From: Citrus sinensis
Lineage: Eukaryota > Streptophyta > Magnoliopsida > Sapindales > Rutaceae
DNA length: 64,000 nt
Reading direction: 5' to 3'
NCBI RefSeq assembly: GCF_022201045.2
Contig: NC_068557.1
Coordinates: 6,448,001-6,512,000, forward strand
In this document: positions 24,019 to 34,659 of the stretch, in pieces
Numbering within the stretch: the stretch's first letter is position 1
Layout: each line of letters starts with the position of its first letter
Program-made: the position numbers and the translations under genes
Notes under the pieces: generated by a model
What the model was told of the DNA's origin: nothing
What the model saw: the letters and a program-made list of their open reading frames with translations, nothing else
The model's database searches: none

Positions 24019-24066
24019 GAAGATGACAAGATATAGAGAATGTAACACCTCTAAAAACGCATCTTC
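24019..24066 (+). repeat. Two-tier hairpin repeat, copy 4
   Basis: The outer arms GAAGATG and CATCTTC and the inner arms TAGAG and CTCTA are all perfect. The loop is AATGTAACAC. It begins 86 bp after copy 3. Confidence 0.7.
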
Positions 24067-24749
24067 TTAATCTTAAGAGTGTTATTTAAAAAAAAAAAAT
24101 TGACTTTTTCTTGTTCTTTGTTATCTGCTTTTAAGCTTCTGCATCAAGTTCAGGTAAGATCTCATTCTCCTCTTCTTTTACTATTCTCTTTTATTAGTAT
24201 TATTATTTTTTACATATTTGTAAAATTATAAAATGTTAAGATAATTTTTAGATTAGGTTGGGGGTAGGGATAATTGATGTATGTTTTTAAATATGTGTGT
24301 TTGTTTTTCTCTTTTCTCTTTTCTTTTCTTTGTTTGAAAAAAAAACTATTTTGTTTTTTTTTTCTAAGATGGTTGTATAAAGAGTCACGACTTTTGGGAG
24401 TCACTGACATAAAACTCGCTACATGAGTTAAAAATGTAATATTTTCAAAATATGTCTGAATAATCTATTGTCTAAAGATAAAATTTCTAATAAATTTTGG
24501 AACGAAAATATTATTTTTCTTTTAATGAAACCCCATAAATATTGTGTAGATTACTTAAGCACAAAAGAATGTTTGATGATATTCTGAATAATGAGTGAAC
24601 ATTAATGAGGTAAAGAAATTTGGGAGAGTTCGTTTGTTTTGTAGTTTAGAGGATATATGAATAACTATTAACTTGCATGTGAATTTTGTAAATCTTAATT
24701 TAATATAACACTTTAATTGCTAGGGGTTAGCAATAAGCTGATTGGGGGG

Positions 24750-26165
24750 TGTGATTAGTGTTAAAAATTGTTTAATTATCAAGCGATAATAATATTATTT
24801 TGTGCTTATATTATAATTTATATTTGTGTTTATGCAATATATTAGAAATTATTAAAAATATTTTAAATATATCTAATTTTGTGTGTTTATTATGTAAATT
24901 ATTAATTTCACGTAATTCGAGACTCTAAACAGATGAACGAATGTCAAATTTAGATTGCGGAGGTCCGAAAACCTTAAGATCAGTGAAGATCGGCTTAAAA
25001 TTGGGCTTGTGTACAAAGAGTTGACTTTTCCTATTAATTGAACACTGATTGGATGATTAAATGAGCTTACAATAGATATGAGTGCATGGGATAACTGGCA
25101 ATTTTGACTAAATCTCACCGTTCATGATTCAATAGCCATAATTGTGCCACGTGGCAATGGTTGGTGAAGCAAGTTGTAGAATCCAAATCTTTGTATTCGG
25201 GTTGACCCGATCCACCCATTAACCCGCCAAATCTCAACCGTTTTTTGGCCAAATCGGACGAGTCAAACGATGCCACGTGTGATGTTGACTTTTGAAGTTT
25301 GACCAGCCATTTAATCTTGATCTAAAGGTTGTGAGGAGCACATGCATGAAGCTTATGATGGATCGCAAAATAATGGATTATGAATTTATTTTTCTATAAA
25401 TAGAGCCTCATTTTTATGTTTTTAATCATCTCTTTACATTTGTCTTCTTCTCAAATTTTCTCAATCTCCCTGCAATCTTGATTTTCAATTGTGTTTTTAA
25501 TATTTTGTATAATTATTTTTATGAATAAATTTAGTTTTATTTTCAATTTTAGTTGTTTTATTACTTTTAATTATAAGTAATTTAATTTTAATATTTCTTT
25601 TTATTTCAAGTATGGTTAACTTAATAATATTAGTTAGGGTAAGGTAAAACTCTTAGGAAATAAATATGATTTAAGAAAATTCTATTTTTTATTTTATACA
25701 TTAAATTATTTTCTATTTAATTTTATACATATTTTATATTTTGAAATTTTGATTTATTATAGACAAACAAATAAATTTGGCACAATAAATTTTTAATATC
25801 TTAATATAAGGTATTGTAAAATGGTATTTTGACTTATTGTAGACAAATTAAATTTTGGCACAATAAATACTTAATCCATCATAAAATTAAAGGGAAAATA
25901 ACAATAATTTATATAATTAATCTTTTGGGTAATAAATCTTAAAAAAAGGCAAAAATAATTTATTAAGTTTTATTTACTATTAAGAGTGGATCCACAACCC
26001 TAACTAGTTCAATTTCATAGTTTCATTTAAATTAAGTTATTTATATTCAAGTTTTAATTTCAATTTTTAGATAAAATAAAATAAACAAATTAAATCTTTT
26101 CTCTGAGGATTGACCTCGGACTCACTGAGCTATAATACAATAAGACACTCTTATACTTGAGAATT
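24750..26165 (+). repeat. 3' LTR of the second LOG-carrying element
   Basis: It starts TGTGATTAGTG after a six-G tract and ends near 26165 with a tail like that of LTR 3408-4795 (TATAATACAATA and following). TATAAATA is at 25395-25402. Two G-box words (CACGTG) occur, near 25148 and 25275. The exact 3' edge is blurred by AT-rich sequence. Divergence from the first LTR indicates an older or different subfamily. Confidence 0.65.
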
Positions 26166-26860
26166 AAAAATTACTTTTAAGTTGTCCATTTTCTTGCCAG
26201 CACGCTTGTCTCTTGGGCGCTTTTTAGCATTTGGCTTCTTCTTATCCGGATCAGATCCCTTACCCATCTGGTTATATTTATGGCCCCTCTTGCGCTTGAA
26301 GCCCGAAGCTTTGTGCGAGCCTGACTTTGCTATAAAAACACTATCAGAAAGCTTAACTGCTTCAAGGCGCTCTACTTTCAACTCTAGATGATGCTCAATA
26401 TCTTTAAAAGTTCTAATATCTTTAAAAGTTCTAATATTTTCATTATGAGTCATATTCACCTTCTTGTGTTCCCATGTATCGAATAGAGATCTTATCACTG
26501 CCTGGACTTGTTGTTCATCAGTCAAAACATGTCTAGCAGGGTTAAGCTCACGAACCATCTTTGACATCTCCCTCAGATGCTGCCTCATATTCGCACATGA
26601 GGTCATCTTGCATACTGCTCAATAACGTTATGCAAGCATTATTATTCTTTTTTTTCCCAGGCCTAATAGGCTTCAAGATCCCTCTTGTGTAGACCAGTAT
26701 TGCCTTGCTCAGGCTCAAGTAGGGTGCTGTTGAGAGCTTTTAGAGTCTCTTGCTCTTCAATGATGTACTGAATTTTGCGGTGCCAAATATCCTAATTGTC
26801 ACCATTCAATTTCTGACCCCTGTTCAGCTCAGCTACAATATTTTTAAATTCAAAGGCCAT
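26166..26860 (-). pseudogene. Copia gag fragment, broken
   Basis: Reading from the ATG at 26860 on the minus strand gives a copia-type gag (UBN2 region). It starts MAFEFKNIVAELNRG, contains at least two stops and a frame change, and ends in an open stretch (26606-26151) with LFDTWEH and a Lys-rich tail. It stops just before the CCHC zinc knuckle would be expected, at the LTR of the LOG element. Confidence 0.75.
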
Positions 26861-28895
26861 CTCAACTATAATTCAACACAAAGACAATTCAACATACAAT
26901 CACTAAAGGTGTAATTAATAATTACACACAAATAATTAATTTTGCCGTAAATGAAAACCAAAAGACAAGACGAACTAACTTCGGGAATGGAATCAAAAGG
27001 TCGTCGAGGCTTCCAATCATCATCCAATTCCCTTTATTATATTCATCATTAATTCAATTTTAATGCGCAAAATTATCAGTTCTAATTATGAATTTATCAA
27101 ATCAATTTAATTAGAATTCTCACTCAACGGAACAATTCACGAGATATGACAAAAAAGTATGTAAAGTCGAACAACAATTAATGTAGAATATCATTAATGA
27201 AGTCATAACAACATATAGTTCAACCAACAAAATAAAACCAATAATAATAATAATAATAATAATCAACAAACAAATGAAATAACATAATATGGTCAAACTA
27301 ATATATAGAATCTTCTACATGTTCTTAAAATATTCTTTATTGCTCGTGACTCTTTCATCTAACTTATATTTAAGTCTGTCTCTAAATAAAAATAATTGTT
27401 CCCTCTTAATGATTTTGTTTATGGTTTTCTCATACCATAACTTATGCCCTCTATCAAGGCGACTAGCTTGTCTCCCATTTCGAAGGTTCGTGTGAATGCT
27501 AAGCACTGAGGCTCGCCTCATCTTTGAAACAAGACGCCGCTCCTCCATCAACTCAATTTCACACCTCAGCATATAATAATTGTGTTAGGGTTTCTCAATC
27601 TCATTTAACATGCGAACCTTAAAGGCAAGCGTATTGTCATCATCAGGTAATGATTGAATGAGGAGCCATTGATAACCTCAGTTCGTATACACATTAGGTT
27701 TATTTGCGGACATTAAGGGGTTAAAAGCCCCATATAAATCTTCTATGTTCATGCATATAGGACGATTAGGGTCCATCTTATAATTCTCCATTTTCTCCAT
27801 AAGTTCTTCATAAGATAGACTATTATTAATCTCAATTAGATCATTAGGTGAAACTCAAGCTCTAATTGTCATTAAACCTTCTTCCTCGATCCACAACTTA
27901 CTAACGGGAGGCATCTACGACAAAAAATATAAAAAATCAAATTAGTGATTGTTAACAAACCACTAAATACGAGATTAGATTTTAGCCAATTCCCTTAAAA
28001 AAATATTTCAAGCTCCCACTAGAGCAAAACATTTATTAACATATAATGCTCATCCGTGAGACAATATATATTTTATCCAAAATTTTATTTCAAAAGCAAG
28101 AAATGATTAAAATAATCATTTATATTAAAACAATATAGACAATTAAATTTCGAATCAAACGGCGCAAACGGCGCCCAAATCGGAGTCCCAAATAGTAAAA
28201 TATATAAACAATTACGAATCTAGATATATACCCACGCACGCTACAGTGCCGCTACAGTTCACTACAGTAACGCACAATGTGCTATAGCCTACAGTATGCT
28301 ACAGTGCACAACTTTACCGTGTGAGTTCAATACACAACCGACATGTGGGACCCACGCGCAGCCTTGCGCCGCTCTAATAGCGTTGGTTCTGGCATCGTCC
28401 GACTCCATTTTTCATTATGAATTCAATAGTACATTCGGATTTTCAAATGGAGGTCGGAATAGGCCGGAATCGTCAAAATACTAACTCTAGCATTGTCCAT
28501 CATCTTCTCCAAATTAGGGTTTTTAACCATTTCCAAACCCTAATCCAACAAGAATCGTATTTTCACCATAATTTTCTCGTCTTAAGTCCATTTTTAACAA
28601 ATCACATATTGTTGGCAAGCTCTCGAAAACATCTTTCCAATGATATATTACACATAATGTTAGGTGTCCTAGATCAAAAGATATGATCCATTGAAGTTTC
28701 GAGTTTCATATATATTTAGGGTCATGCAATCTAAACCCTAGGCCGGTTTTAATAATATCAATTCCAGAATTAATCCATTCATATTAAACATTCCAGAACA
28801 CTTTTAAAACAACAGCCATCACAAATTTTTTTTTAAAAAAAATCATGCTTTTCATGAATTAAATACAACCAATGCACGAATCCAACACAATTCAC
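26861..28895 (-). other. Copia leader, noncoding
   Basis: There is no supported ORF. The stretch 28240-28312 contains five or six imperfect CTACAGT words. AT-rich microsatellite (AAT)n is at about 27240-27262. Confidence 0.45.
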
Positions 28896-28907
28896 GCTCT
28901 GATACCA
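28896..28907 (-). other. Primer-binding site of the copia element
   Basis: The minus strand reads TGGTATCAGAGC, complementary to the 3' end of plant initiator methionine tRNA, one base after the LTR. Confidence 0.8.
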
Positions 28908-28908
28908 A

Positions 28909-29217
28909 TGAAACAAATTCTAAAAGGAAGTCAATAGGCTTTACCTTTTTCCAATTATGTAGCGGAATAAACAAGTGTTGGATCACATCACCGATCGGAA
29001 AGAAATCACTAGTGGAAAACTGGAAATCTTCCTCAAGACGCAGTATATATATGCCTTTTCGGATTGTTAAAAAATCTTGTTAATTTTGAATGAATGAAGA
29101 AGAAAAAACACACCTCTACAGCAACGATTTTTTATGGCAGTTGGGAAATTGAACACAAACCAACTTCCTTCGCCCATGGGTCGGGTCAGCCCATCTAGGG
29201 CACCCACCCGTCCAACA
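28909..29217 (-). repeat. 5' LTR of the copia element (309 bp)
   Basis: TG...CA ends in minus orientation, with a TATATATA word near 29044-29053. Its outer edge meets the SEO flank duplicate at 29218. Confidence 0.7.
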
Positions 29218-29565
29218 TAGAGCTTTTGCATATTTTCATTAATCCATAACACACATATAGATCTGTGGATCCATAAATCTGGATTGGACAAGAATCAATA
29301 TATGCAAAATTAATGAGTGTTGGAGCTGCTACAATTGCTTTCGCAGGAGTGGTATTATAAATGTGCTCAGTTCTTTGATCCATTCCGCGGCACGAAACCC
29401 ATCCTCTCCTTATATTCAAAACTAGCTTAATCTGAAACTAACTAGCCCTATCCTTTCCTTATCATCTTTAAAACTAGCTATCGTAGACTGAAAGCCTCGT
29501 AAACTGGAAAAATTGACTATCACAGAGGTAAAAGCCTATCTTGAGGAAACCATAATGCATATGTT
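29218..29565. repeat. SEO 3' flank duplicate B
   Basis: It matches 14824-15173 (for example ATGCAAAATTAA and GCTGCTACAATTGC). It is probably the former 3' flank of SEO2. It ends with the target duplication of the SINE. Minus-strand open frames across it are not supported as genes. Confidence 0.7.
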
Positions 29566-29715
29566 GCCCCCAAGGGCGTGGTCGGGTTGGTAACAACATG
29601 AATCTTGTAGTAGCTGACCACTCGGGTTTGAGCCTTGAGGAGGTAAGGGAAAAATAAAAATTATTTGAGTTTAGCCCACCACTTACCTTTGTTTTTTTTA
29701 TAAAAAAAAAAAAAA
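29566..29715 (+). mobile_element. tRNA-derived SINE with 15-bp target duplication
   Basis: The 150-bp insert has a box A-like GTGGTCGGGTTGGT, a box B-like GGGTTTGAGCC, and a poly(A) tail. CATAATGCATATGTT is duplicated exactly at both ends (29551-29565 and 29716-29730). The uninterrupted target is present once at 15159-15173, so the insertion is proven within this window. Confidence 0.9.
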
Positions 29716-29870
29716 CATAATGCATATGTTACAATACACCACGTGTAACGCAAAATGATGTTGGACTAATTTAAAAGAAAAAAAATAATTTTAAACAGGT
29801 TATTTATTTATTTATTTACGATACATACATTTAATAGTATATTAAATGCTAAATCAGGATGACATCAACA

Positions 29871-29942
29871 GCCCCTATAGCTCAGTGGTAGAGCGTCAGT
29901 CTTGTAAACTGAAGGTCTGTAGTTCGATCCTGCATGGGGGCA
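29871..29942 (+). tRNA. tRNA-Thr (anticodon UGU)
   Basis: It forms a complete 72-nt cloverleaf. The acceptor arms are GCCCCTA and TGGGGGC with one G-U pair, and the discriminator is A. The anticodon stem TCAGT/ACTGA encloses loop CTTGTAA, giving anticodon TGT. The TTCGATCC T-loop is canonical. There is no intron and no encoded CCA, as usual for a nuclear gene. A short T run follows at 29944-29947 and a longer one near 29954, and a CAACA motif precedes it, as for plant Pol III genes. Confidence 0.95.
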
Positions 29943-30193
29943 GTTTTCAAATTATTTTTTTTTCACAAATTGGCGTATACATTTTTCATTTTTCTCGATC
30001 GGGCCCCAGTTAGACTCATTGGTTTAGGACTTTCAGCGATTCGGCCCCAATCAATTGGCTTAGTTGGCCGCAATGGCACATACTTGAGCCCTTGACTATT
30101 TCATTCAGAAAGTCAAAACCCTGCAAAGGAAACCAATTCCTAAGGCGCCTTCTACTTGCAGGAGCAAAAATACACAATTCTTTTCCTATTTCA

Positions 30194-30604
30194 ATGGCTT
30201 CCTGTCTTCAAAAACTTCTCAAAAAGCGGCCACCTACGAGGCTAATTTTCTCATTACACACTCAACAATCATCAAATCTCACTGCGCCCCCTCTCCTTCT
30301 TAACCACCAAGCCCACATCGACACCGTACCAGATCATCATCACCATCGCTTGGATTCTTTTCCGCCAACGAAAGAGAACTTGACCAATTTCACCTCCTCA
30401 TTCTTTTACCCCAGCTTCCCATTTGGGTTTTTTCTAGACCCGATTTTATCAACAGGGTCGATCCTTTCTGAGCCGGACGACGTTGTTTCCGATGATGTGT
30501 TGGAAACAGTGGTCTGGGCTGACAGTGTGAAGAAGAAGAGGAAGAAGAAGATGAACAAGCATAAGTACAAGAAGTTGAGGAAGCGTCTTAGGAGACAGAC
30601 TTAG
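30194..30604 (+). CDS. mS38 / COX24-AURKAIP1-like mitochondrial ribosomal small-subunit protein (136 aa)
   Basis: The C-terminal 25 residues are almost entirely basic (KKKRKKKMNKHKYKKLRKRL). This is the signature of the COX24/AURKAIP1 C-terminal domain (DUF1713) found in mitoribosomal protein mS38, which binds the small subunit near the decoding region. The N-terminus MASCLQKLLKKRPPTRLIF is Arg/Lys-rich without acidic residues, as in a mitochondrial presequence. The middle is variable, with a His run. The ATG at 30194 was chosen because upstream in-frame sequence to 30092 has no ATG. A five-codon upstream ORF starts at 30073. The gene is a single exon and lies 250 bp after the tRNA. Confidence 0.85.
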   Translation: MASCLQKLLKKRPPTRLIFSLHTQQSSNLTAPPLLLNHQAHIDTVPDHHHHRLDSFPPTKENLTNFTSSFFYPSFPFGFFLDPILSTGSILSEPDDVVSDDVLETVVWADSVKKKRKKKMNKHKYKKLRKRLRRQT

Positions 30605-33600
30605 GTTTGATTTTTGAAGTGTCTTTTAGTTTTTGAATTTGGCGTTTAGAATGAAAAAAATTTCTCCTTTTGTAGTGGAGAGATTGTTTTTTACTTGTAT
30701 TTGTTATAGTAATAACTAATTTTTCCGTATAATTTATGTAATAATATTTTGGTTTTGGAATGATATTTTCTGCATGGTTGGATTACGTTGATGATTAGAA
30801 GTCTTGCGTATGTTTGAAATTTTACCTGTAATTAGGTCCTATATAGGTTAGATGTTATCATGGTTATCTTAGTGAATTCATGAGGTTATTATGTGATTTG
30901 AAACTAATTGTGTAACCATTTGTAAGTCTATGCTGATATCTGAGGGAGTTAACATGTTGCCTGTTTCTTTAGAGATTACTTGTTTGCATCTATTGATGTG
31001 TATGGCTTAGTAATCTGGTGTTTCGAGCAAGTATACTCAGGCTGTATGCTCATTGATACCCAATGACATCCTTCTCCTGTAAATTAATCTCTTTTTTTTT
31101 TTGTTTTGGTCTGTGAGAATGAGAATTATATCTGGTTAAATTGAAGCATCTCCTGGCAATGCAGTTTCGATTTTTTAGGGACAGTTTTATGACCATTTGC
31201 CTGAATTTTTTTTTTTTTGGAAACTAATGCATTCCCTTAATTCATTTTCTGGTCTTTCTTCCTGTCATCTGTTATCGTGTTTTCTCTTAAGTAGTTCTGC
31301 ATGCAAACACCGTCCTCACATGTTAGCTATTATCACTGTTTGTCAAAGGATTATTGTTACTTTGATTTTGGCATTTAAATTACTGTGGTTTAAGGACAAA
31401 CGGTTTGGCGTACTTATTCCCTGTCTGACATAAGTAGACTTTGTCAGAAGTCAGGTTGCATTGAGACATGTCAACGAAGTTGTTACTTGTTGCTGGTGAA
31501 TTGTGATGAAGATTGAAGACCTTTTCTTTACAGTTTGGTTGTTGCTACTACTCAAATTAAATGCTTTACTAGTAGTACATTTCACTAAAACGTCAGTAAA
31601 TGAGAATATTTGCATTTTCACTCTGGGCTGATATATATGGAACTGTCTACCTGACCTAAATTTTCTCTTGAAGTATGCGATCTCCTTCTTTCTTTTAATA
31701 GAAGTCTGAGTTGCAAACTTGACTTCACTTGCATATATATGCCCAGAGATTTATTATTTTTATCTGAGGTAAATAAAAATTTGTATTCAAATATTACATA
31801 CCATCAGTAAATGAGAATATTTGCATTGTCACTCTGGGCTGATATATATGGAACTGTCTACCTGACCTAAATTTTCTCTTCAAGTATGCGATCTCCTTTC
31901 TTTTAATAAAAGTCTGAGTTGCAAACTTGACTTCACTTGCATATATATGCCCAGAGATTTATTATTTTTATCTGAGGTAAATAAAAATTTGTATTCAAAT
32001 ATTACATACCAGGTTGTAAACCAAGCATGACAGGGGCAGTTTAGTGTAGAAAATGAATCGGTTATCAGTGAGCAAACTGTAACAGTGACATATGAAACAA
32101 GCAAAGTAAAGTTCGGTTACAAAGGGATGACAGTTTTTTGAGGGTTCTAGTGATGATATTTTCTTTGGATTTTTTGAATTCGAAGTCCATTGTTTGAGAG
32201 TATGACTCTGCTTTGTAAATTTATGGGGAAATTTTCTCTTATTTTGCTAATATTTTTTGGTCAATCTGATTAGTCAACAACTGTAACTGGCTTTCATGTT
32301 AATCAAAATTGCCTTTTTTTAACCCCCCCAAAAAAAAAACTGTGCTGTACTTGCAGATGAACAAAAAACTCTGTCGCTCAGGGTGGTTACTTTTACTGCA
32401 CTGGTCTAAGAGTGACAAGTAGTTGTTTTCTAAAGGAGATTTGTGGAATGATTTGCAAAGTTGACTTATAGATGCTTCTTTAGAAAATAAAATCTCCTTT
32501 CTCTTACAGTTTTGTCATGGAAGCATTAGAATTTATTAATTTGTTTTTACTTTAGATTTAGTCAGAACAGCCCAGATATATAATTTGGTTATCTTGCACT
32601 CAAATATTACATACAAGATCGTAAAGCACGCAAGATACAAATCTTTGCTTTAGAAACTGCACTGTAAGCCCATTGTTTGAGAGAATGACTCTACTTTGTT
32701 TTGCCAGTATCTGAAGGTCAATCTTCAGTCATTATCATGCAGATGTTATTTAAGATTGCTTCTTTTCCCCGCCTTTTTAATCCAAACAAAACTGCACAAT
32801 TCTTGCAGATGAACAAAAAACTCTGTTGCTCAGGATGGCTTCTTCTTCCACTACGCTGTGGCCAAAGACTGACCAGTAGTGGTGTTATCCTATAGTGGTC
32901 TGGAAATTCTAGCTTTATTTTACAGATATGGAATAGTTTTTGGTTTCGAATTAAAAATATTTGTGGTTGGCTTTTGTGGAATGATTTAGGAACTATGATA
33001 GGATATAGAGTATAAGTTTAGAAAGAGAACCCTTATCCCAAAAAAAAAAAAAGGAGAATGGACCTTTAATATGAATATGTTATTTAGAGAAACTGATAAT
33101 ATATTGTTGGTATTATCAATATCATTATAGATGGAAGGGAGTTTAATTGGACATCTGTCGAGAATCCTAACAATGAAGTGGAGAAGTGTTACCTAAATTT
33201 TTGCCACGTCAGTAGACCTGTAGGTTGTAAGACATGCTTTTCAACTTGTATAAGTATTATGCCAGTTAAGCATGGTTGAAAGATCCAACTGCTTTGTTTA
33301 ATCTCACCCACGTTTTCTGTTTCTATGTGGGTGAATGTCTTATTTTATTTTGTTTGTTTTCTTTTGTGAGGATCACTGTTCCTGATAAAAGGGGACAGCC
33401 TCTCGTATTATTGATCAGGTCAATATTGTTTGATGCTTACTCCTGACCGGCACCATACTACCCACTGCCACCTTCAAATTATTGGTAGCTCCTACTTCAG
33501 TTGGGTAATGGCAGAGGATTTCACAAATCTGTACTCTTTTGCTTTGTCTAGGGCATAGCATCTTGAGCTACCAATTGTTATTAATATATAGGAATATAGG

Positions 33601-34040
33601 CATAATGTTTAAGTGCATGCACATTGTACCTTTTTCTAAGGGAGTATGATCATCAAGAATTAGACCCCTAGAGCTGAATTATAGTTCGGTCATATGAAAC
33701 TGATATCCGCAATGACTGATGAATGTTTCATAGGTTTCGCATGCTTTCGACTGTACGAGTGTAGCTTGTCTTTTCGAACTAGCATAAACATGAATTCTGG
33801 GATTCATTTAACATCCCTGCTGCGGACAAGGGACATGTATCATCATCCCATTAGAATACAAAGAAGATAGAGTGAATATTAAATGTGTCCCACCTCTTCT
33901 TTCTTTTTCATTTGCTTAAAGTCACGGACCCCATGATGATACAAACTTCCCTTATATTCTGTTACTGGCTTCATATCTCATTATCATTTTTATTATATTA
34001 GTTGTTGTTATTAAGCCACTGAGTCTGTTTTTAGCGACTT
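30605..34040. other. Gene-free stretch, possibly transcribed 3' sequence, with internal duplications
   Basis: No complete gene could be built. It contains a recent tandem duplication (31593-32011). It also contains an older one: 31995-32420 resembles 32600-32890, sharing TGCAGATGAACAAAAAACTC and CCATTGTTTGAGAG. Confidence 0.45.
31593..32011. repeat. Tandem duplication, two units of about 210 bp
   Basis: Units 31593-31803 and 31804-32011 differ at only a few positions (for example TTTTCAC versus TTGTCAC, and a four-base indel in the CTTTC run). The near identity points to a recent event. Confidence 0.9.
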
Positions 34041-34548
34041 TGATTCCAGCTTATGCTTGACAATTGGGTCCATAAGGGTGTGGATGATAAGCTGCTGCGC
34101 CTGTACTGGCGGGCCAGGACAGGCCTGGTCCCACCTGCAGCATTTCTAGACCAAGGAATCAAAGTGATTAGTTTTTACTTGATTCAGGACCTGCATGTAA
34201 CTCAAAATTGTTCCTTCGACATTGGAGTGCAGGTTTTATGTTTCAGATTGAAAGCTTTGATCAAAAAACCATTTGGAGATTTCTGCTGAGCCTTTGCTTT
34301 CTGAATATCTGGGGATCTTAGTTTAGAACGACACCAAACTTTGTTGCTTTGATATGATGACACTGAAATCACATCATCAGAACTCATATGCATTTGTGTT
34401 GTCCTACACAACAGGGGTGGAGTTTTAGTGATTCCAACTGTACACGGTTTCTTAATAGCTCTAAATAGTAGTCGAAAATGTAGTTTTAACATGGGGTGAA
34501 AGTGCTTTTCTAGCTCCTTAAATCATGATTATTATTATTCTTTTGAAG

Positions 34549-34643
34549 GTTGGCTGACACTGCCTTTCTTTGACTTGAAGGATCCACGTGCTGAGCATAA
34601 ACGAGTGATGGTCACGAGATACATAGGGATTGGAGAAGAGTGA
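34549..34643 (+). CDS. Candidate last exon of an unrecognised gene
   Basis: After a TTTTGAAG acceptor the frame reads WLTLPFFDLKDPRAEHKRVM and then VTRYIGIGEE before a TGA. The composition is protein-like and unusual for this AT-rich stretch. A possible preceding exon near 34047-34150 (LDNWVHKGVDDKLLRLYWRA) is also protein-like, but I could not find a donor whose phase joins them. No family is recognised. It could be a gene remnant. Confidence 0.3.
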
Positions 34644-34659
34644 TGGATGGAAATGAAAT

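Larger units (their letters stand above)
23109..26165 (+). mobile_element. Second, 5'-truncated copy of the LOG-carrying retroelement
   Basis: It comprises a broken LOG-like ORF (23109-23745), two hairpin repeats, a polypurine tract ending at 24749 and a 3' LTR (24750 to about 26165). The order and sequence parallel 880-4795, though diverged. The 5' end is the SEO2 exon 6 junction, where the two sources share a word of about 5 bp (GTGTT). The 3' end lies in a minus-strand copia gag ORF, so this element inserted into the copia element. Confidence 0.8.
26166..29217 (-). mobile_element. 5' part of a minus-strand Ty1/copia element
   Basis: Read on the minus strand, it has a 5' LTR (29217-28909) beginning TGTTGG and ending in CA, a primer-binding site matching initiator Met tRNA (TGGTATCAGAGC, 28907-28896), a leader of about 2 kb and a gag ORF. 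The rest of the element is missing beyond the LOG-element LTR. Plus-strand 29218 is where homology to the SEO 3' flank resumes, which fixes this LTR edge. Confidence 0.75.

Noticed and set aside
29195..29419. Minus-strand open frame in the SEO 3' flank duplicate
   Set aside because: The paralogous sequence at 14824-15165 breaks the frame, and no protein family or splice context supports it.
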